A DNA stretch of 64,000 nucleotides from SZUA-368 sp028533045 (lineage in GTDB: Bacteria; Spirochaetota; Spirochaetia; DSM-2461). The position numbers were made by a program, and so were the translations under genes. Below are positions 1-7,952 of this stretch, piece after piece; positions within the stretch are counted from its first letter, which is position 1, and the number at the start of each line of letters is the position of its first letter. The stretch is taken from positions 1 to 64,000 of the forward strand of contig JBNAIG010000031.1 of NCBI GenBank assembly GCA_050031985.1. Direction: 5' to 3'. The notes under the pieces are model-generated. The model saw nothing but the letters and a program-made list of their open reading frames with translations. It was not told the DNA's origin and searched no databases.

Positions 1-11
1 TAGTTAATTTT

Positions 12-124
12 GCCTGGTGATAATGGCGCTGAGGAAATACCTGTTCCCATACCGAACACAGAAGTCAAGCTCAGTTGCGCCGATGGTACTGCGGTTCCCG
101 TGGGAGAGTAGGTCGTCGCCAGGC
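12..124 (+). rRNA. rrf: 5S ribosomal RNA
   Basis: The segment has the conserved 5S core: CCCATACCGAACACAGAAGT near 48-67 and GTGGGAGAGTAGGTCGTCGCC near 100-120. The ends GCCTGG (12-17) and CCAGGC (119-124) pair to form helix I. Length is about 113 bases, normal for 5S. It is presumably the last gene of an rRNA operon that begins outside the window. A 95-residue ORF that runs across it is spurious. Confidence 0.95.
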
Positions 125-130
125 TTTTTT

Positions 131-184
131 ATTTATAAACAGAAACCCTGTGTTAAAGAACACAGGGTTTTGTTGTTTATAAAT
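131..184 (+). terminator. Intrinsic terminator of the rRNA operon
   Basis: The stem AAACCCTGTG (143-152) pairs with CACAGGGTTT (161-170) around an 8-base loop and runs into a T-rich stretch. An outer dyad, ATTTATAAAC (131-140) with GTTTATAAAT (175-184), extends the fold. It lies directly after the 5S rRNA and before flgN. Confidence 0.85.
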
Positions 185-237
185 AATCCTAATATTCCTT
201 CCGCAAATACCGAAAATAGAAGGGAAGGAGTACCCGA

Positions 238-747
238 ATGGACAATACCGGATCAAATTGGCACAAACTCAAATGCTATATGGAAACGGAGAAGATTCTC
301 TTAACTTCTTTTATGGAAAAAAATAAAGACGTAAGACTACATGTAAGGAATATGGATTGGCCTACTCTGGAAGTGCAACTCCATGATCTTGACGATTACT
401 CATGTCAGATTCAGGAAATGGATCGTCGCCGTCATAAAGTCTACGAAAAAATAAAAAACGAGGCTGAAATAGGGGCGGATTTTACATTTTTTGATCTTAC
501 AGCCCATCTGCCCAAAAGTTATAGGTCAGAACTGCGTTCCCTTCACGGGGAGCTTAAAGTTTTAACCGACAGAATAAAGATCGAAGGTCGGATCACATCG
601 GCCTATGTGGAAGCGCGGAGCCAAGCCCTTAAGGACATGCTGGGAGAGTTGATACCGGAGACGAAAAATCTCTTTTACAGCCCTACCGGTCATACTTTTA
701 AAGGGTCTACCGGGACAAGTTCGCTTCTGGTTAACCGCAGCTTGTAG
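238..747 (+). CDS. flgN: FlgN-like flagellar export chaperone
   Basis: This 169-residue, mostly helical and charged protein lies 17 bases upstream of flgK, where FlgN is encoded in most flagellar gene sets. FlgN is the cytoplasmic chaperone that keeps the hook-filament junction proteins FlgK and FlgL export-competent. The ATG at 238 follows a GGAAGGAG Shine-Dalgarno. FlgN sequences diverge strongly, so the call rests on position, size and helical character rather than on a signature motif. It starts the + strand run flgN-flgK-flgL-fliW-csrA. Confidence 0.7.
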   Translation: MDNTGSNWHKLKCYMETEKILLTSFMEKNKDVRLHVRNMDWPTLEVQLHDLDDYSCQIQEMDRRRHKVYEKIKNEAEIGADFTFFDLTAHLPKSYRSELRSLHGELKVLTDRIKIEGRITSAYVEARSQALKDMLGELIPETKNLFYSPTGHTFKGSTGTSSLLVNRSL

Positions 748-764
748 GCGGTGAGGAGATCCTT

Positions 765-2648
765 ATGAAATCTACCTTTATGGGAATCGAACTGGGAAAA
801 CGGGGCATTATGGCCAGTTCCCAGGCGCTGGACACGGCGGGACACAATATCTCAAATGCCAATACCGAGGGATACAGTCGGCAAAGAGTTAAGCTCGGTT
901 CAACCGATCCTCTGTATATGCCACAACTCAATAGGGCCGAGACTCCCGGACAAATTGGTCAGGGGGTGGATGTTGTTAGTGTTGAGCGGGTTAGGGATGA
1001 ACTTCTTCAGACTCGCATTGTCGCATCCGGTGATAATAAGGGGTACTGGAACAGTCGGTCCGACTATCTTCTTATGGTTGAACAGATTTATAATGAGCCT
1101 AACGAAACATCTGTACGGACACTTATGGACCAATTTTGGGAAGGGTGGCAGGAGCTTTCCATTCATCCCAGTGATCAAGCTGCCAGACGGCAAGTAGCCC
1201 GTCGGGGAGAGACTCTTATTGATAGCATCAACAGTCGCTACAATGATCTTAAGGAAGTGCGATCAATGTTAGATGACGATGTGGCTGTTTCGGTGGGTGA
1301 GGTTAATAGCATTCTATCAAACATTGCGGCTCTGAATGAACAAATCAGCAAATCCGAAGCCTTGGGAGATAATCCTAACGACCTCTATGATAAGCGGGAT
1401 CTTCTAACGGAAGATTTAGCTGATTATATGAAAATCACTATCGAAAATAAACGGGATCCCGATGAGTTCCAGATTCACACAGGTGGTCGAGAATTGATAC
1501 AGGGACGAAAAGTTAACTATCTGGACACGGTTCCCAATGCAGATAATGAAAGCTTTCTGGATATCACCTGGAAAGGGAGTGATGAGCGGGTGACCCTCTA
1601 CGGCGGAAAACTGGCCGCTCTGGTAGAACTCCGCGATGTAGATGTCAGAGAAGAAATTCAGAACCTTGATATGATGACTATTAATTTTACCGATATGGTA
1701 AACGGTATTCACAGACAGGCCTGGAACGGAAACCACGAAACGGGAGTTGACTTCTTTAGGGAGTATCCCCTCATTAATAATGTAGCCGGTAATTATGATC
1801 GTAACGGTGATGGAGAACTGGATTCCTCCATGATTTATCGTTTTACCGGCGCCCATACTCTGGATCCTCAGCAACAGGCGGGCCTGGAGGGAACAATTAC
1901 TGTTAACGGAGCCGATGGAGATGTGGAAATTCCCTATTATCCCTCCGATACGGTGGGGGATATTATGGAACGAATTAATAACTCCTCTTCCGAAGTAAAA
2001 GCCATGTTGGACTTTAATGGTAAGCTGATTATGAAAGCTTCTCCGGCCACTCAAATTGGCAATCCCGATTTTGTTATTCGTCACTTGGAGGATTCCGGAC
2101 AGTTTTTAGCCGGTTATGCGGGAATCCTTGAAAACAACGGAGCCGGTGGAGCCTATGACTGGAATCAGGCCGATGCTGTATTGGCTCTTCAAGCCGGAGG
2201 GGGGACCGATTACTCCGTTGCTCCTCTAACCCATCCTTCGGGCTGGCTACAGATAAACGAAACCCTGGTTACCGATCCCAACGCCATTGCGGCAGGTTTG
2301 GGAGAAAATGGCCGTGAAGCGGCTGCCGGTGACGGTTCGGCCGCTCTGGCCATCGCCGATCTTCGCCAAGAGATGGTCATGGTAGGTCCGCAACGCAGTT
2401 TTGACGACTATTTTGCCGAGACAGTTGCCAACATAGGTCTTAAGGGTGAACAAGCGGAAATAACCAGTGAGACGGAAAATCTGGCCTGGAAGGAACTTAA
2501 GGCTCTCCAGGAATCGATCAGCGGAGTCAATCTGGATGAAGAGTTTTCCGATATGATTAAGTTTCAGCACGGTTTTAACGCCGTATCCCGTTATATCACC
2601 ACAGTGGATGAAATGCTGGATACCATAATTAACAGAATGGGGGTGTAG
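765..2648 (+). CDS. flgK: Flagellar hook-associated protein 1 (FlgK)
   Basis: This 627-residue protein has the D0 rod/hook signature near its N-terminus (ALDTAGHNISNANTEGYSRQ, about residues 22-41). Its C-terminus has the amphipathic D0 helix with FSDMIKFQHGFNAVSRYITT. FlgK is the first of the two junction proteins joining hook to filament, and in spirochaetes it acts in the periplasm. A GAGGAG Shine-Dalgarno precedes the ATG. It is longer than enteric FlgK (about 547), with the extra length in the variable centre, as is common in spirochaetes. Confidence 0.95.
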   Translation: MKSTFMGIELGKRGIMASSQALDTAGHNISNANTEGYSRQRVKLGSTDPLYMPQLNRAETPGQIGQGVDVVSVERVRDELLQTRIVASGDNKGYWNSRSDYLLMVEQIYNEPNETSVRTLMDQFWEGWQELSIHPSDQAARRQVARRGETLIDSINSRYNDLKEVRSMLDDDVAVSVGEVNSILSNIAALNEQISKSEALGDNPNDLYDKRDLLTEDLADYMKITIENKRDPDEFQIHTGGRELIQGRKVNYLDTVPNADNESFLDITWKGSDERVTLYGGKLAALVELRDVDVREEIQNLDMMTINFTDMVNGIHRQAWNGNHETGVDFFREYPLINNVAGNYDRNGDGELDSSMIYRFTGAHTLDPQQQAGLEGTITVNGADGDVEIPYYPSDTVGDIMERINNSSSEVKAMLDFNGKLIMKASPATQIGNPDFVIRHLEDSGQFLAGYAGILENNGAGGAYDWNQADAVLALQAGGGTDYSVAPLTHPSGWLQINETLVTDPNAIAAGLGENGREAAAGDGSAALAIADLRQEMVMVGPQRSFDDYFAETVANIGLKGEQAEITSETENLAWKELKALQESISGVNLDEEFSDMIKFQHGFNAVSRYITTVDEMLDTIINRMGV

Positions 2649-2651
2649 TAA

Positions 2652-3896
2652 GTGTACCGAGTAAGTTCAAATATGTCTAACGATGATTTTCGTTACAGAA
2701 TGTTAAGGCAGGATAACGGTATTAGCCAGCTGGAGAATAAAATTTCCTCAAGTAACCGCATAACCAATCTCCGGGACGATCCTGTGGCGGCAGCCCATTC
2801 CACACGACTCAAGTCTAATATTACTCGTATGGAACGGTTTGAACGCAATATTGACTACACTAAGGGCCGCTATAATGAAGTTGAAGGTTATATGGATGAA
2901 ACCCTCAATATTCTCCATCGCCTCCGTGAATTGGCCGTACAGGGCTCTAACGGCACCTACGGTGAAGAAGACAGGGAGATGATGGCTGTGGAAACTAATG
3001 AACTGCTCAATCAGCTCGTTACCGTGGCCAATACAACCAGCGTAGACGGTCGTGCCCTCTTTGGCGGAACCGACCGGGAAGGGGAGCCCTTTGAAGCCTT
3101 TTCCAGCCGTATTCCCAAGATGCAGCAGCCCGGTATTACTCAGGTTACCTACTTGGGGAATATTCAGGAAAATCAGGTGGAAATCGCCGAAGGCTCCTAT
3201 GTTCCTGTTGATTTTAGAGGAAATGATATCTTTTGGTCCGAGCATAATCAGCTTTTTGGTCCCCGGGATGTGCAGGATTACGTTGTGCAGGAAGATACCG
3301 CTTTTACCGTGGATGGTGTTACGGTTAACCTCAAGGCCGGGGACAATATTAACAACATTGTTGATCGAATAAATGGCAGTACAGCTGCGGTTAAAGCCGA
3401 AATTGATCCCGTTTCGGGTGCTTTGAATATGAAAACCACCGTGGCTCACCAGATATGGCTGGACGAGCCGGAAAATGCCACTGTTCTCAAAGACTTGGGG
3501 CTGATTACGGCGGTGGGAAAACCTCCCATGAACCTGGGAACCGATGTGGCATCTTCCGGGGGCTCTCTTTTTGATACGATCATAAACATGCGTGACAGTC
3601 TCCTGAATAATGACGCCGAACAGGTGGGCGGTTCGGTTTTGGCCGGGCTCAGTTCTTCCATGGATACCCTTCTGGGAAAGATTGCGGATTTGGGTGCTAT
3701 GGAAGAGAGGCTCGATGTAACACAAAATCGCCTTTCCAAGGGTGTTGTTGATACACAGGCCTGGGATTCCTCCCTTACCGATACGGACATGACAGAGGCC
3801 GTTACGCGGCTTAAAATGATGGAATTCGTACAGCAGGCCACATATCGTGCCTCCTCACAAATTTGGGATAAATCACTTATGGACTTTTTAAGGTAG
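2652..3896 (+). CDS. flgL: Flagellar hook-associated protein 3 (FlgL)
   Basis: This 414-residue protein has a flagellin-like N-terminus (MYRVSSNMSNDDFRYRM, then RITNLRDDPVAAAHS near residues 36-50). Its C-terminus ends in helical TEAVTRLKMMEFVQQATYRA. FlgL is the second junction protein, between FlgK and the filament. I keep the GTG start at 2652, three bases after flgK stops, because the residues before the internal ATG at 2673 fit the conserved FlgL N-terminus. It is co-transcribed with flgK and fliW. Confidence 0.95.
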   Translation: MYRVSSNMSNDDFRYRMLRQDNGISQLENKISSSNRITNLRDDPVAAAHSTRLKSNITRMERFERNIDYTKGRYNEVEGYMDETLNILHRLRELAVQGSNGTYGEEDREMMAVETNELLNQLVTVANTTSVDGRALFGGTDREGEPFEAFSSRIPKMQQPGITQVTYLGNIQENQVEIAEGSYVPVDFRGNDIFWSEHNQLFGPRDVQDYVVQEDTAFTVDGVTVNLKAGDNINNIVDRINGSTAAVKAEIDPVSGALNMKTTVAHQIWLDEPENATVLKDLGLITAVGKPPMNLGTDVASSGGSLFDTIINMRDSLLNNDAEQVGGSVLAGLSSSMDTLLGKIADLGAMEERLDVTQNRLSKGVVDTQAWDSSLTDTDMTEAVTRLKMMEFVQQATYRASSQIWDKSLMDFLR

Positions 3897-3904
3897 GTTG
3901 ATTC

Positions 3905-4324
3905 ATGGATAATGTAGATAAAGAGATCGAGATACCTTCCGGTCTGTTCGGTTTTGAAGGATTAACACGATTTATTCTCAACCGGGCTACCCAGGAACCC
4001 TTTCTCATCCTCAGTTCTCTTGAGCAGGAAGGGCTTTCATTTATACTCATAGACCCTCTCTATTTTCGCCCCGATTATAGTCCCGATTTGAGCGGGGAAG
4101 ACTTAAAGGAGATTGGCGTAGAAGAAGGTCAGAATGATGATCTCTACGCCCTGGGCATTGTTACTGTTCGTCCCGAGGAGGATCCTCAGATGACAGCCAA
4201 TCTTCAGGGGCCTATTATCATAAACGGGGCTAATATGAAGGCCAAGCAGTGTATCTCAACAAATCCTAAATGGCAGACACGCCATGATATTCTGGCGGAG
4301 ATGAAGATCCGCCAGGGAGTATGA
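3905..4324 (+). CDS. fliW: Flagellar assembly factor FliW (CsrA antagonist)
   Basis: This 139-residue protein matches FliW in size and in motifs such as GLFGFEGLTRFIL near the N-terminus and ANLQGPIIIN in the second half. In Bacillus, FliW binds either flagellin or CsrA. When flagellin is exported, FliW is freed and sequesters CsrA, relieving repression of flagellin translation. Here it sits one base upstream of csrA, the usual pairing. Both flagellin mRNA leaders in this window carry CsrA-type hairpins, so the whole partner-switch circuit appears to be encoded within 9 kb. Confidence 0.95.
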   Translation: MDNVDKEIEIPSGLFGFEGLTRFILNRATQEPFLILSSLEQEGLSFILIDPLYFRPDYSPDLSGEDLKEIGVEEGQNDDLYALGIVTVRPEEDPQMTANLQGPIIINGANMKAKQCISTNPKWQTRHDILAEMKIRQGV

Positions 4325-4325
4325 T

Positions 4326-4556
4326 ATGCTGATTCTATCCAGGCGCAAAGATGAGACTATAATCATAGATGACAAAATAGAAATCTCTATCGTCGATATA
4401 AAAGGAGACCAGGTTAAACTGGGGATAAATGCTCCCCGAACGGTAAAAGTATACCGCAAAGAGGTATATCTGGAGATTGAAAAAGAAAATGCTGCGGCCG
4501 CCCGGTCCAGTGCGGATGCTCTGTCTTCCCTGGGGGATTTCTTTAAGAAGAAGTAG
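4326..4556 (+). CDS. csrA: Carbon storage regulator CsrA
   Basis: This 76-residue protein begins MLILSRRKDETIIIDD and contains VKLGINAP and VKVYRKEVY, the CsrA RNA-binding beta strands with the key Arg residues. CsrA dimers bind GGA motifs in mRNA hairpin loops and around the Shine-Dalgarno, blocking translation. The C-terminal extension of about 20 residues (AAAARSS...FKKK) is within the usual range. It is translationally coupled to fliW. Its 3' end overlaps the 3' end of the convergent tsaB by 14 bases. Likely targets are the two flaB leaders (see findings). Confidence 0.97.
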   Translation: MLILSRRKDETIIIDDKIEISIVDIKGDQVKLGINAPRTVKVYRKEVYLEIEKENAAAARSSADALSSLGDFFKKK

Positions 4557-5247
4557 AGGCCTCTTTGGCTTCCAGGCTGATTTCGGCTTCGCTTTTTCTC
4601 ATATAGAGAGGGCCCGTATCCATTGTATCGGGACCTCTTTCCTCAAAAAGACAGCGGCCCAGGGCAATCATAGCTCCCCCGTTGCCCCGGCGGCACTCTT
4701 CATCTAAGAGAAAGCAATCTCTATCATCCCGACTTTCTACGTGGCTATTAAAAAGGGCGCAGTCCGGGCCGGTTAGAATAACTTTTTCCCCTTCCTTGCC
4801 AAGCCTATCTACCAGTGTAAAAATTTCTTCGGGAGTCAGGTCTCCATAGTCGCTTAGCTTAACACCTTTACGATAGAGTGCGGCAAAGTAGCGTTTTTTT
4901 CTGGCGTCGATAAGGGGTAGGACAAGTCCGTCAAAATGTACAAAGGGACGGGCCAGAATATCCAGGGTGGGAACGGCAACGAAAGGAGTATCCGTCGCGG
5001 CACATATACCCTTTGCTGTGGCCATTCCTACACGGAGTCCTGTGAATGAACCGGGGCCAAGGGCTGTACAGACCAGATCCAGGTCGGTCGGTTTGAGTTC
5101 GGCCTCTGCAAAAAGCCTATCTACGGCGGGCATTATCAGTTCGGAATGGCGGAATCCTATATCCGCGTTATACTGGTAGTAGGATTCACCTTTCTGTAAG
5201 GTGAGGGAGAGTACGGCTGTAGCTGCATCGATGGCTAAGATATTCAT
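4543..5247 (-). CDS. tsaB: tRNA threonylcarbamoyladenosine biosynthesis protein TsaB
   Basis: This 234-residue protein starts MNILAIDAATAVLSLTL and has the ALGPGSFTGLRVGMATAKG loop typical of TsaB (YeaZ). TsaB is the non-catalytic ASKHA-fold partner of TsaD. With TsaE it makes the t6A modification at position 37 of ANN-decoding tRNAs in the cytoplasm. Its ATG overlaps the tsaE stop in an ATGA, so the two are coupled. It is about the usual length, and its C-terminal tail converges on csrA. Confidence 0.93.
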   Translation of the reverse strand: MNILAIDAATAVLSLTLQKGESYYQYNADIGFRHSELIMPAVDRLFAEAELKPTDLDLVCTALGPGSFTGLRVGMATAKGICAATDTPFVAVPTLDILARPFVHFDGLVLPLIDARKKRYFAALYRKGVKLSDYGDLTPEEIFTLVDRLGKEGEKVILTGPDCALFNSHVESRDDRDCFLLDEECRRGNGGAMIALGRCLFEERGPDTMDTGPLYMRKSEAEISLEAKEASTSS

Positions 5248-5666
5248 TCATCCCATCCTTTGAGAGTTATTGACCGGGTTTGGTCTTCATTTATTTTAAT
5301 TTCTACGGTAATTAGATTTTCAGGTAAAAGGGAATCGACCCGTTCATACCACTCGATGAGGGAAACTCCCTGCCCATAAAGCATTTCTTCTGCTCCCAGG
5401 AGGTAGAATTCCTCTTCATCGGCTATGCGGTAAAGATCCATATGATAGAGAGGGAGGCGTCCGGAGTATTCCTGAATGAGGGTGTAGGAGGGGCTGACAA
5501 TGGGGCCTTCTATTCCAAGCCCTCGGGCAAATCCCCGGGTAAAGACCGTTTTGCCGGCTCCCAAAGAACCACTCAGGCCTATAACCATGGAAGGGCGGCA
5601 TTTTTCTCCCAGAGTACGACCCAGGTTTTCCGTTTCTTCGGGAGAATGGGAAAGAATTACGGTCAG
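5244..5666 (-). CDS. tsaE: tRNA t6A biosynthesis ATPase TsaE, non-ATG start
   Basis: TsaE is the P-loop ATPase that drives the TsaB-TsaD complex. The Walker A motif GSLGAGKT and the strand HMDLYRI are clear. The first ATG (5588) would begin at MVIGLSGS and lose strand 1 and the family motif HSPEETENLG, which is encoded in frame upstream. No ATG, GTG or TTG lies in that stretch, which opens after a TGA. Candidate starts are CTG at 5666, about 7 bases after AAGGGA, or ATT at 5672. I use CTG, giving 140 residues. The CTG overlaps the stop of the upstream gene, suggesting coupling. A frameshift or sequencing error is the alternative. Confidence 0.85.
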   Translation of the reverse strand: MTVILSHSPEETENLGRTLGEKCRPSMVIGLSGSLGAGKTVFTRGFARGLGIEGPIVSPSYTLIQEYSGRLPLYHMDLYRIADEEEFYLLGAEEMLYGQGVSLIEWYERVDSLLPENLITVEIKINEDQTRSITLKGWDE

Positions 5667-5935
5667 AGCAATTTCCCTTTTTCATCGAGTACTTTTATCT
5701 CTTCCTTAAGCATTTTAAGGAGAGGGAGGAGGGGATAGTCTATATCACCTTTTAGCTTGGCGTTAATCTTTTTGTTTCCCGTGGGTTCCATTTCGACGAG
5801 GAAGGAGATAGGAACACACTGGGGCTCATTTCCTTCTTCTTCAAAACAGGCGTTGGCGTAGTATTTTTTGATGTAATAGAGGGGAACGTCGGATTTTTGT
5901 AGTTCAATGTTGTCGATACTCAATAGTTTTAGCAT
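5663..5935 (-). CDS. Conserved small protein of unknown function
   Basis: This 90-residue soluble protein (MLKLLSIDNIELQKSDVPLY) has no motif I recognise, no signal peptide and no membrane segment. It lies between the PilZ protein gene (12 bases upstream) and tsaE, whose start overlaps its stop codon. Position in the reverse fliD-PilZ-tsaE-tsaB string suggests co-expression with flagellar genes, but nothing in the sequence gives a biochemical role. Confidence 0.75.
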   Translation of the reverse strand: MLKLLSIDNIELQKSDVPLYYIKKYYANACFEEEGNEPQCVPISFLVEMEPTGNKKINAKLKGDIDYPLLPLLKMLKEEIKVLDEKGKLL

Positions 5936-5947
5936 AACTTACCTTCT

Positions 5948-7060
5948 TTATGTGAAGTCGTAGATGAATTCGTTTATCCGGTTCAAATTCTTGCTTGATG
6001 CACGGGTAAACATAATGTGTACATTATATCTTATGCGCGAAGTCTGCTGAATATCAACTGTTTTTCCAAAAGTTGATACAGGATTTCCCGGAATTGGCTC
6101 AAAATTGAGTTTACAGAGGTCGCCTTTCTTGAGAGGCTTGGTTGTACTAAGGCAGCAACCACCTGCGGAAAGATCCACCAGATTTCCCATTCTTCCGTTG
6201 CTTTTTTCCACAACCGCTTCTTTTTTCGTTCGGCGACCGTCGGATTTTTCCACAATACGGATGGGGTAGATATAAACGGGCTTTTGAATTTTTTTACGTC
6301 GGAACCGCCTCATATTGGCCCGGCTTTCCCGTTTGGTATGTTGTAATATGATACTGGTAATTTTTTTGACTGAGTTGTAACCGATTATCTTGGAAACAAA
6401 ATGGACCTCATCGCCCCCCTTGTTCCAGACAAAGATATTTATTTTAGTTCCTTTTTTCCAGCGAATGGCTTCGCCATAGGCATTGGTAGGAACTTTAACG
6501 CAGTAAAATTCCTTTAGATTTGCCGTAACAAGAGAATTAAAACGTTTTCCTCCGACCTGTTCGATGGTAATTCTCTGGCCCAGTTGGATTTCCTTGGTAT
6601 TGGAGAGAAATACATTGGTCGGTTCCATTCTCTCCAGGAGCTGTTTGATTTGAAAGAGTTCGTACTTGCGGCTTTCTATTACACTGGGCGGGGCTTCCAT
6701 GTGGGAAGCGTCTCGAATCGCCTTTCCAAGGGTATTATTGAGGGTGCGGGAGTTTTTTAAGAGGTCGTAGGGACGACGGACCGAATAGGTTTTTATCATG
6801 GATTCAAGAGTCTTTATCTGTTTTTTTGTTAAACCGATATCGGCAGCTTCTTTTCTAAAAAGGCGTCTGTTGTACTGTGCAGCCTTACCCTTTTTCTGTT
6901 TACCAAACCCTCCGCCAAGACGGTTGGAGATTACGTTTAAGAGAGTAACAGCAATAATCGTACCGCCAATAAGAGCTCCTAGTGTAAGAAGAGAACGGGT
7001 GTTGCTTGTTTGCTGGAAAAATACCCCCGCATAGCGGGACGTCTGTAGAAGAGGTAACAT
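5948..7060 (-). CDS. Membrane-anchored PilZ-domain c-di-GMP receptor
   Basis: This 370-residue protein has one N-terminal hydrophobic segment (about residues 22-46, SLLTLGALIGGTIIAVTLLN) followed by a basic cytoplasmic part. The C-terminal PilZ domain carries the RxxxR element in MRRFRRKK and the D-L-S-A-G-G motif near residue 300, the residues that bind cyclic di-GMP. A YcgR-N-like region precedes it. Such proteins link c-di-GMP to flagellar motor behaviour. The context (fliD, flaB) supports a motility role here. The start codon shares a base with the stop of the upstream gene (TGATG), so translation is coupled. Confidence 0.88.
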   Translation of the reverse strand: MLPLLQTSRYAGVFFQQTSNTRSLLTLGALIGGTIIAVTLLNVISNRLGGGFGKQKKGKAAQYNRRLFRKEAADIGLTKKQIKTLESMIKTYSVRRPYDLLKNSRTLNNTLGKAIRDASHMEAPPSVIESRKYELFQIKQLLERMEPTNVFLSNTKEIQLGQRITIEQVGGKRFNSLVTANLKEFYCVKVPTNAYGEAIRWKKGTKINIFVWNKGGDEVHFVSKIIGYNSVKKITSIILQHTKRESRANMRRFRRKKIQKPVYIYPIRIVEKSDGRRTKKEAVVEKSNGRMGNLVDLSAGGCCLSTTKPLKKGDLCKLNFEPIPGNPVSTFGKTVDIQQTSRIRYNVHIMFTRASSKNLNRINEFIYDFT

Positions 7061-7941
7061 CAGCTTTCCTCCCTTGAGAGGGCTGTGAAAATTTCTTCAA
7101 GAATTTCAATCTTGGGAATAATTTCGTATTCCGTGAGGTCCCCGGTAAGAATGGTGTCTCCCGTATCAATTGCTTCGGCAAGTTCACTCAGAATAGAGTT
7201 GAGTTCCGGAATAAATTCTTCCGGCAGTGAAAGTTCTTGCCCTGCTTCAGAGAGACCGGTAAGAATACGTACAGATTTGGAAAGTAGTTCGGAGAGTACA
7301 ATAATGATATCAAGAGCTTCCTTGTCTTTATTGGACTGAAAAAGAACACTCACCTCTTCAATGCGCGGGATAAGACGATTTAGGGTTGCTGCTGTTTTAA
7401 GACCTTCCTGTACCGGCTGAGTAAGTTCTCCCATTCGTCCCTGAATCAGGGCATCCACATTGGCCCACTCTTGTTTCAAAGCAGCTTTGTTTTCTCCGCT
7501 CACATCTCCTTCGAGAATTCCCGAATCGTCCATAAGCTTATTAAGAGTTGTATCAAATACATATCCGTTCATCATTAAGAGTTGAGGCAAGTTATTTCTG
7601 ATATGGCCATACTGGCTTCCTAAATCAATCATCACGTCCCGGTTCATTCCATCGAGGGCCTGGTTATAGAGGTCAAAGTAGGACCGTACCGTTCCAAGAT
7701 CCTTTACCATTGTCTGAATTCTATCCAGGGCGGTAATTTCCATCTTGGTAATACTCCCGATTTCATAGTCTTTAAGTATTTCTTTATTTTGAAGAAAAAT
7801 CTCTTTGCCGTCAAGGGAAATCTCGGAAATGTAATACTCCTGTGTTTCCAGCCATGCGGCCAGTCCGGAATAGATATCAAGGCAATTTCGTTCTCCGTCC
7901 AGGGAAAAATCTATTTTTTCGTTATTAATCAGGATATTCAA
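7060..7941 (-). CDS. Unknown protein of the fliD-PilZ operon
   Basis: This 293-residue acidic, largely helical cytoplasmic protein has a short beta-rich N-terminus (MNILINNEKIDFSLDG) resembling a ubiquitin-like fold in pattern only. No signal peptide or catalytic motif is visible. It lies 11 bases after fliD and overlaps the PilZ gene start by one base, so its expression is tied to both. From memory, an uncharacterised gene occupies the same place between fliD and a PilZ gene in Treponema. I infer a filament-assembly or motor-linked role, unproven. Confidence 0.75.
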   Translation of the reverse strand: MNILINNEKIDFSLDGERNCLDIYSGLAAWLETQEYYISEISLDGKEIFLQNKEILKDYEIGSITKMEITALDRIQTMVKDLGTVRSYFDLYNQALDGMNRDVMIDLGSQYGHIRNNLPQLLMMNGYVFDTTLNKLMDDSGILEGDVSGENKAALKQEWANVDALIQGRMGELTQPVQEGLKTAATLNRLIPRIEEVSVLFQSNKDKEALDIIIVLSELLSKSVRILTGLSEAGQELSLPEEFIPELNSILSELAEAIDTGDTILTGDLTEYEIIPKIEILEEIFTALSREES

Positions 7942-7952
7942 AGGAGCTCCCC

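Noticed and set aside
17..304. 95-residue open frame at the window start
   Set aside because: It runs through the 5S rRNA and its terminator.
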